Origin: Streptomyces lonarensis
GTDB lineage: Bacteria; Actinomycetota; Actinomycetes; Streptomycetales; Streptomycetaceae
Reading direction: 5' to 3'
Length of the DNA stretch: 64,000 nucleotides
Assembly (NCBI RefSeq): GCF_012033735.1
Contig: NZ_JAAVJD010000001.1
Coordinates: 1 to 64,000, forward strand
A program made the position numbers and the translations under genes. This document shows, piece after piece, positions 59,606-64,000 of the stretch; position 1 is the first letter of the stretch; each line of letters opens with the position of its first letter. Under the pieces are notes generated by a model. That model was given only the letters and a program-made list of their open reading frames with translations. It was not told the DNA's origin and did not search any database.

Positions 59606-60187
59606 TCAGGCCACGCCCGCGCCGATGCGAAGCGAGGTCTGAGCTGTCTGCGATTTACGGTAGCGGCGTGCGAGTTTCAGCAGGTACTCGTGTGTTACGC
59701 CGAGCCCGCGAGCGACAGCTGTAGCGTCCAAGGATGGATCGGTTGCGAAGCGCGCGATTGCGGCGCTTCGTTCGCGTTTACTCAGTGCCTCACTGCATCC
59801 TTGGAGTGCCCGTTCTACCGATTCTTCGCTAGCCCGTCTCTGCCAGGCGTGCCGTAGTTCCGAGCGCTCCGAAGCCAGGAGGCCGCCTCTGATCCCGAAC
59901 TCGTCGTCGTTCTTCAAGGATTCCACCAGGCACCGGGAGGCAACAGCCAATGGGCAGGAGGCACAGAGGTTGCGCGGGCGATTGAGAGAGAAGCCCAACT
60001 TCCTCTTCACGGAATTAGCGTCTTCTCGCGGCCCGTCCCCTGGGGGAACGAAAAGGTTGATGTCCTGGTTGGTGCACTGGGCGGATTCTGCCCAATGCTT
60101 CCCTGGGGCTCCTTTGGCTTCTTCTGTCAGGGGTAGCCAGTTGCCTTGGCGTGCGGCCTCGATGAGGCCGGATATGGCAGTGGTCAT
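59606..60187 (-). CDS. WhiB-like protein with C-terminal HTH, 193 aa
   Basis: The N-terminal half resembles WhiB iron-sulfur regulators: AQCTNQDINLFVPPGDG gives the first Cys, and NLCASCPLAVASRCLVESL the other three, followed by EFGIRGGLLASER. The spacing between the third and fourth Cys is seven residues, not the usual five. The C-terminal 60 residues (SKRERSAAIARFATDPSLDATAVARGLGVTHEYLLKLARRYRKS) form a helix-turn-helix absent from classical WhiB proteins. ATG 60187 starts the conserved part. It is probably a regulator of the element. Confidence 0.75.
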   Translation of the reverse strand: MTTAISGLIEAARQGNWLPLTEEAKGAPGKHWAESAQCTNQDINLFVPPGDGPREDANSVKRKLGFSLNRPRNLCASCPLAVASRCLVESLKNDDEFGIRGGLLASERSELRHAWQRRASEESVERALQGCSEALSKRERSAAIARFATDPSLDATAVARGLGVTHEYLLKLARRYRKSQTAQTSLRIGAGVA

Positions 60188-60244
60188 TGGTGTCTCGCGT
60201 TGTTCGCGGCGCCGCAAACGCTGGGTTCGGGCACGGGAGAGTTG

Positions 60245-60628
60245 TCAGGGATTTCTGCGAGAGCGCCGTGAGGGCTGCAGCGGTGACCGCTTAGGGTCGA
60301 CGCTCTTCTGATCCTCTTTGCCCGGATTGACGAAGTGCATATCGGAAATGGCGCGGAGGTCGTCCTCGGTGAACTGTACGAACTTCCCGAGCTTCCGGTG
60401 AGGCAGTGTAGAGATGCGCTCACGCAGCCACTTTTCTGGGATGTTCAACCGTTCCGCCGCTTCGTCATATCCGAGGTGCAAGCGCTTGGTCTCCGGTGCG
60501 CGGTGCGCGCCCGGCAGGCCGTTCATTCCGCCGGCCTGGGCCAGGAGATCGAGGATGGCGGCGAAGCCCTGCAAGTCGAGGCTGCCGAGGGGGGCCGGTG
60601 CGTTTGCCGAGGCCATGGTTGCCATCAC
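60245..60628 (-). CDS. Excisionase/MerR-type HTH protein, 127 aa
   Basis: LGYDEAAERLNIPEKWLRERISTLPHRKLGKFVQFTEDDLRAI (about 52-94) is a winged helix of the excisionase/AlpA type that binds DNA and often controls excision or transcription. No integrase gene is present in the window, so a role in recombination is unproven. GTG 60628 overlaps the preceding stop. The basic C-terminus (PKRSPLQPSRRSRRNP) may aid DNA binding. Confidence 0.75.
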   Translation of the reverse strand: MMATMASANAPAPLGSLDLQGFAAILDLLAQAGGMNGLPGAHRAPETKRLHLGYDEAAERLNIPEKWLRERISTLPHRKLGKFVQFTEDDLRAISDMHFVNPGKEDQKSVDPKRSPLQPSRRSRRNP

Positions 60629-60939
60629 GCTTCCAGCCCGCGCAGCTCGGCCGTGCGCAGGTCAAAGGCGTGGCCGCCGGACGCGGCCCATTGCGCCTGA
60701 GGAAAAGACCGGATGATCCACCGAGCGAGGACGAGCGCCTTCGCCCGGGGTACAGGAACGTGCCGTCCGTGGCTGTTCACGGCGGTGAGCCCAAGGTGGG
60801 GCCACAGGGTGTGAGGCCCCTGGATTCGCACCTGTACGACGGCGGCTTCCGGCAGCATGGACGCCACCTGCGTCGCCAGCTGCGCTGCTGGACTCGGCGG
60901 GCTCTTCCCCTCCGGGGTGCAGCCTGGAGTAGTGGACAT
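60625..60939 (-). CDS. Hypothetical protein, 104 aa
   Basis: Unknown family. A Pro/Ser-rich start is followed by an alpha/beta domain (LATQVASMLPEAAVVQVRIQGPHTLWPHLGLTAVNSHGRHVPVPRAKALVLARWIIRSFPQAQWAASG). ATG 60939 has AGGAG at 7 nt, so the longer frame upstream is not coding. It is the first gene of the minus-strand replication/regulation operon, divergent from the XRE regulator. Confidence 0.65.
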   Translation of the reverse strand: MSTTPGCTPEGKSPPSPAAQLATQVASMLPEAAVVQVRIQGPHTLWPHLGLTAVNSHGRHVPVPRAKALVLARWIIRSFPQAQWAASGGHAFDLRTAELRGLEA

Positions 60940-61062
60940 GCGAGACTCCTCTGTGTGGTAGGCCGCTCCGTCGCGCCGTGCAAGAGGACACGGAGGGGCC
61001 TTGCGAGTGACCGCCGCCTCTGCTGGGAGCTGCGGATCACGAGCCGTCTGGCGTCCGAGAGG

Positions 61063-61259
61063 TGCGAACTCTCGGGCGCCAGCGTCTATGAGGGCACTGC
61101 GCCTGGCTGAGGCGCGGCCCTCCCTCCACCTCACCGGTCCACGATGTGAACCACGGGTGGGCGAAGGCGGAGGGAGGTGCGAACCCCCTCCTTTTTCGCT
61201 AAGATGAATCTATCTTGGTTCGCATGAAAAGTCAACAGTCCGAGGTTTCCTCGGTTCAC
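61063..61259. promoter_or_regulatory. Operator array between divergent genes
   Basis: Copies of a TG(C/T)GAAC(C/T) box lie at 61063-61070 (TGCGAACT), 61145-61152 (TGTGAACC) and 61178-61185 (TGCGAACC). Inverted copies are at 61217-61224 (GGTTCGCA) and 61253-61259 (GGTTCAC). A separate palindrome AAGAT-N6-ATCTT is at 61201-61216. The array lies before the XRE gene at 61276 and the divergent minus-strand operon, so it is a likely binding region for that regulator. Confidence 0.7.
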
Positions 61260-61275
61260 CCCAAAACGAGGTCCG

Positions 61276-62145
61276 ATGCCAGCTCGCCGTTTCGACCGAG
61301 AACGCGTGCGCGCGGTACGTCGAGCCGCGGACATCTCGCAGGCGGACGTGGCGTCCGCCCTCGGCGCTGCGGACTCGACCGTCGCGGGGTGGGAGTCGGG
61401 GGCGACGACGCCCGACCTGGAGAGGCTGACTGCTCTCGCCAAAGTCCTCAACCGACCGCTGGACGATCTCTTCCCGCGAGACGGCCTGCCGGACCTGGCC
61501 GACCTGCGGTGCGACGCCGGCCTCTACCGCTACGAGACGAAGTCGATCATCGGCACCAAGAGCGATGGGCCCGTGGCCGGAGCTGAACAGGGAGTCCGGC
61601 GGCTCAAGGACCGGTACATCCCGCCTCTTGCGGCCGGCTACGGGGTCTCCGAAGAAGAGCTGAAGCGCGCCCAGGACCGATCCTTCGGAGAGGTCGACGA
61701 GGATGCCGCTGAGGTCGAGGGGCGTCCGGAGACGCTGGCCGAGAAGATCACGCTCCTCTTGGAGCGGACCTACCCGGGTCGAACCGCACCGGGGGATCAA
61801 GAGATTGCGGACGCCGTGAACGCCTACGCGGGCTCCGCGGTCACGTCGGCCGAGGGCGTCGAGGCCCTGCGGAAGGGGAGCGATGACGCGCCAGCGCCGG
61901 TGGTCCTCGAAGGTCTCGCCCAGTTCTTCGACGTCTCCAAGCTGTACTTCGAGCCGAGCGATGCCATCGCCCGCCAGGTCTACGAAGGGCTCCGCCTCAT
62001 GTCGGACGCCAAGCAGGGGAAGGTCGGACGAATCCGGGCCCGCGGCATGGGCGCCGAGGGCTTGCCAGCCGACGTCTTGTCGATGCTGAACGAGGTCGCT
62101 GGCGAGCTGGACAAGAGAGTTCCCCGTGCGGGGGGCGACTCCTAG
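61276..62145 (+). CDS. XRE-family regulator, 289 aa
   Basis: The N-terminal helix-turn-helix (about 8-66: RVRAVRRAADISQADVASALGAADSTVAGWESGATTPDLERLTALAKVLNRPLDDLF) is followed by a second, helical half. That half contains another HTH-like segment (GDQEIADAVNAYAGSAVTSAEGVEALRKGSDDAPAPVVLEGLAQFFDV), as in double-XRE proteins. ATG 61276 has GAGG upstream. It diverges from the replication operon across the repeated TGCGAACC boxes, so it probably represses both directions (inference). Confidence 0.85.
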   Translation: MPARRFDRERVRAVRRAADISQADVASALGAADSTVAGWESGATTPDLERLTALAKVLNRPLDDLFPRDGLPDLADLRCDAGLYRYETKSIIGTKSDGPVAGAEQGVRRLKDRYIPPLAAGYGVSEEELKRAQDRSFGEVDEDAAEVEGRPETLAEKITLLLERTYPGRTAPGDQEIADAVNAYAGSAVTSAEGVEALRKGSDDAPAPVVLEGLAQFFDVSKLYFEPSDAIARQVYEGLRLMSDAKQGKVGRIRARGMGAEGLPADVLSMLNEVAGELDKRVPRAGGDS

Positions 62146-62593
62146 CCGCCGCGAATCTGATCGCCCCAGGGGCTCAACGTATTCAGGGTGGTTGTGCTCA
62201 GGGCTGCGATTCGGTTTGAGAGGGTTGCCCAACCCAGCAGGAGGAGCGGCTAGGGGTGGCAGCCACGTGCGAGGGTTCCACCTGGGGATTGAGCTGGATC
62301 AGTGGGCTTGATCAGTATTGGCCCCGGGGGCCAGGCTTCCCTCCCGGTCCGGCGTCACTCCAGCGAGTCCCCCTGGCCGGCCATCAGCTGTTCTGAGGTG
62401 GGGCGTGCCGCCTTCGCCTACGTGGCACGCTCTGGGTTTGTACCCGGCTGCCGAGCGCCGAGTTGGCCGGTCGCCTGGTCCGGCGGGTAACGGAACGCAG
62501 GTGTGACTCAGCGTATTGTCGGACCCTCGTGGGAGGATCATCGGTGACGTTCCCCGAGGAGCATCCGAGGGGCGATCCTTGGATAGGAGCGCC
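62146..62593. other. Non-coding stretch, 448 nt
   Basis: I see no supportable gene in this stretch. It ends with AGGAG (62585-62589), the ribosome site of the next gene. There is no clear repeat or attachment-site duplication within the window. Confidence 0.5.
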
Positions 62594-63520
62594 GTGTTCC
62601 CTGATCAGCCCGCAGTCGAGACGCACCAAGAGACCGGTGAAAGAATTGTTGCCGGATTGGCAATCTTCATGGTGCTGGGGATTGCCGTATTTGAGGTACT
62701 TCTGATTGTTCCCGATATCGGCCGACACGTGGATAGCTCTTTCTCGTACTGGATGCTGAACGCCCAGGCAGTGATGCTTCCTTGCGTGTGGTTAAGCTTT
62801 CTTGCGCAAGAGCGGGTGCGGCATTTTGAGCATGACGTGGCGAGGGCTTACCGTAAAGCCGGTTGGTTTGTTCAAGCAGTGCTGGTTCTGATGGTTGCCC
62901 TGGCTCACTGGGGTTCACTTTGGCCCCCATTGCTAGCTGTCGCAATTGTCCTGATGGGCGTGACTGTCTGGCATCTTTACATTCAGCATCTGGCGCTAGA
63001 GCCGGAAGATCAGGTGGTCCTGGACGAGATCATTCGAAATGACCGTATGCGGAAAAGGGAGCGCTGGGAGCGGGAGCGGGATATTCGTAGGTCTGCTCGA
63101 CTTGCCCAGATCGCGGCACTGTACGGGCATGAGCTAGCAGATGGGATAGGTCAGCCTGTCGAGCCAGTTCGTCCATCGGTCTCATGGGAGATACCAGAAA
63201 AGGCTCATGCGCCGCTCGTGTACTTCATGAGGAACGGAAACCGTATCAAGATTGGGACGACGACCAATCTTCGGAGTCGTATTCGCAGCCTGGCGCTGCG
63301 CAAAGAGAACGTGGTGCTCCTTGAGGTGGGAGGGCGATCTCTGGAGCGTGAGTTCCATCAGCGGTTCGGGCAGTACCGAGACGGGAATACTGAGTGGTTT
63401 CGAGAAGTTGGAGAGCTCGCCGAGTACCTGTCCGACCGCATTGAGCAGATCCGGATTGATCTCCGAGCTGCGGGCGAAGCCGGACCAGAAGGCCCGGGTT
63501 CGTATTTCCCTCCGCAGTGA
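62594..63520 (+). CDS. Membrane-anchored GIY-YIG-like (MUG113/T5orf172-type) protein, 308 aa
   Basis: Four hydrophobic helices occupy the first about 140 residues (IVAGLAIFMVLGIAVFEVLLIV, SYWMLNAQAVMLPCVWLSFL, AGWFVQAVLVLMVALAHW, LLAVAIVLMGVTVWHLYI). A basic coiled region (RMRKRERWERERDIRRSARLAQ) leads to a C-terminal domain with VYFMRNGNRIKIGTTTNLRSRIRSL and EREFHQRFGQYRDGNTEWFREVGEL. These match the MUG113/T5orf172 branch of GIY-YIG nucleases. GTG 62594 has AGGAG at 5 nt; a TTG start further upstream is less likely. Base composition is lower in GC than its neighbours, suggesting recent acquisition. Confidence 0.75.
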   Translation: MFPDQPAVETHQETGERIVAGLAIFMVLGIAVFEVLLIVPDIGRHVDSSFSYWMLNAQAVMLPCVWLSFLAQERVRHFEHDVARAYRKAGWFVQAVLVLMVALAHWGSLWPPLLAVAIVLMGVTVWHLYIQHLALEPEDQVVLDEIIRNDRMRKRERWERERDIRRSARLAQIAALYGHELADGIGQPVEPVRPSVSWEIPEKAHAPLVYFMRNGNRIKIGTTTNLRSRIRSLALRKENVVLLEVGGRSLEREFHQRFGQYRDGNTEWFREVGELAEYLSDRIEQIRIDLRAAGEAGPEGPGSYFPPQ

Positions 63521-63558
63521 GCTGTTCCCAACCTGTGAGGTGGGGCGGCAACAGCTCA
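63518..63558. terminator. Convergent terminator
   Basis: TGAGCTGTT (63518-63526) and AACAGCTCA (63550-63558) pair perfectly, and an inner CCCA/TGGG pair extends the stem. It overlaps the stop of the GIY-YIG gene and lies before the stop of the convergent amidohydrolase. Confidence 0.65.
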
Positions 63559-63572
63559 TTGGCTTCCGGCAG

Positions 63573-64000
63573 TTACACAGACTCGTGCCGAAGGCCTGCA
63601 GCGAACACCGCTCGGACTCGGCTCAGCGCCGAGAGGTCCGCGAGTGGGTCGCCGTCGACCAGGAGCAGGTCCGCGCGGTAGCCGGGAGCAAGCTTGCCCG
63701 TGACGTTCGCCAGGCCCAGAGCCTCGGCTGCCTGCGATGTCGCCATGTCGATGACCGAGGTGTTCGGGAAGCCGAGGTGCGTGTAGAACGCGAGAGCCGG
63801 CACCAAGCCGTCGAAGCCTGCCCGCTGCACGCCGGCGTCCGTGCCCGCGATCAGACGAACGCTCGCGTCTGCCATCTGGCGCACCAGGTCGAACATCGCG
63901 TTGGCGCGTTCCTCACCGAAGAAGCGAGGCAGCATCTGCCAGTGCGGACTCACGGCCGGGCACACGGCGATGTCCTTCGTGATGATCTGCTGGACCACGG
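63573..64000 (-). CDS. Amidohydrolase, C-terminal part (truncated by window end)
   Basis: Only the 3' end is present; the frame is open to the window edge. VRLIAGTDAGVQRAGFDG carries the metal-binding Asp of the amidohydrolase superfamily. ATSQAAEALGLANVTGKLAPGYRADLLLVDGDPLADLSALSRVRAVFAAG is the typical C-terminal beta-sandwich segment (imidazolonepropionase-related group). It ends convergently with the GIY-YIG gene. Whether it is element cargo or flanking chromosome cannot be told. Confidence 0.85.
   Translation of the reverse strand, partial: VVQQIITKDIAVCPAVSPHWQMLPRFFGEERANAMFDLVRQMADASVRLIAGTDAGVQRAGFDGLVPALAFYTHLGFPNTSVIDMATSQAAEALGLANVTGKLAPGYRADLLLVDGDPLADLSALSRVRAVFAAGLRHESV

Noticed and set aside
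1-64000. Search for integrase, tRNA, rRNA and CRISPR arrays
   Set aside because: No tyrosine or serine recombinase with catalytic motifs, no tRNA-like cloverleaf and no regularly spaced repeats were seen by eye. The element's mode of maintenance is therefore left open.

Overview
This window looks like part of a Streptomyces (or close actinomycete) conjugative plasmid or integrative conjugative element. The DNA is very GC-rich, with pronounced third-position GC. Genes are packed with ATGA/GTGA start-stop overlaps and GTG starts are common. Families typical of Streptomyces recur: XRE/DUF397 pairs, Methyltransf_19-type methyltransferases, DUF2637, WhiB and SCO6880-type transfer proteins. I saw no rRNA, tRNA, CRISPR array or integrase, so plasmid versus integrated element cannot be settled from this window.

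Layout. (1) 1-7.1 kb: a forward block of small, mostly unrecognised genes. They share an extended -10 promoter (TGGTTTAATTA) and long leaders with hairpins that display AGGGCAAC in their loops. (2) 7.1-9.6 kb: a small membrane protein, a DUF3800 protein and a hairpin-bearing non-coding region that may hold oriT. (3) 9.6-14.1 kb: a MobF/TraA-type relaxase-helicase whose N-terminal part contains three copies of a helical repeat. (4) 14.4-16 kb: a methyltransferase and a DnaQ-like exonuclease. (5) 16.4-27.9 kb: an unusual biosynthetic locus. It holds HisH- and HisF-like genes and, convergently, an eight-gene overlapping operon: aminotransferase, three phosphoribosyltransferase-fold proteins, a methyltransferase/beta-propeller/kinase fusion, a HAD phosphatase, a HisA-like protein and a second methyltransferase. 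A regulator and a GNAT gene diverge from it. (6) 30.4-34 kb: Streptomyces regulatory genes and small paralogues. (7) 34.1-38.4 kb: a Nudix-like / methyltransferase / radical-SAM-SPASM / dTMP-kinase-like / EEP / MazG-like run. (8) 38.5-42.4 kb: a three-gene ABC-3C (Lamassu-like) defence system. (9) 42.5-53.3 kb: a twelve-gene operon on the minus strand for a type IV secretion-like DNA transfer apparatus. (10) 53.3-61 kb: a HEPN/zinc-ribbon gene, an IS5-type remnant and a replication/regulation operon (DUF2637, DUF4326, DnaC-like, HTH initiator-like, WhiB-like, excisionase-like). (11) 61.1-64 kb: a divergent XRE regulator with an array of candidate operators, a membrane GIY-YIG protein and the end of an amidohydrolase that runs off the window.

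How the parts fit. The relaxase would nick and lead the transferred strand. The VirD4-, VirB4-, VirB6-, VirB8- and SCO6880-like proteins plus the lytic transglycosylase/peptidase would form the envelope channel. The DnaC/HTH block is a plausible replication or maintenance module. The ABC-3C system and the HEPN protein are likely defence cargo. The HisA/HisF/HisH/phosphoribosyltransferase locus is the strongest candidate for an undescribed system. It combines divergent copies of mid-histidine-pathway enzymes with PRPP-binding-fold proteins and tailoring enzymes, which suggests a nucleotide- or imidazole-derived small molecule. In its HisF-like protein the cyclase general base (Asp130 in Thermotoga HisF numbering) is replaced by Gln, while the HisH glutaminase triad is intact.
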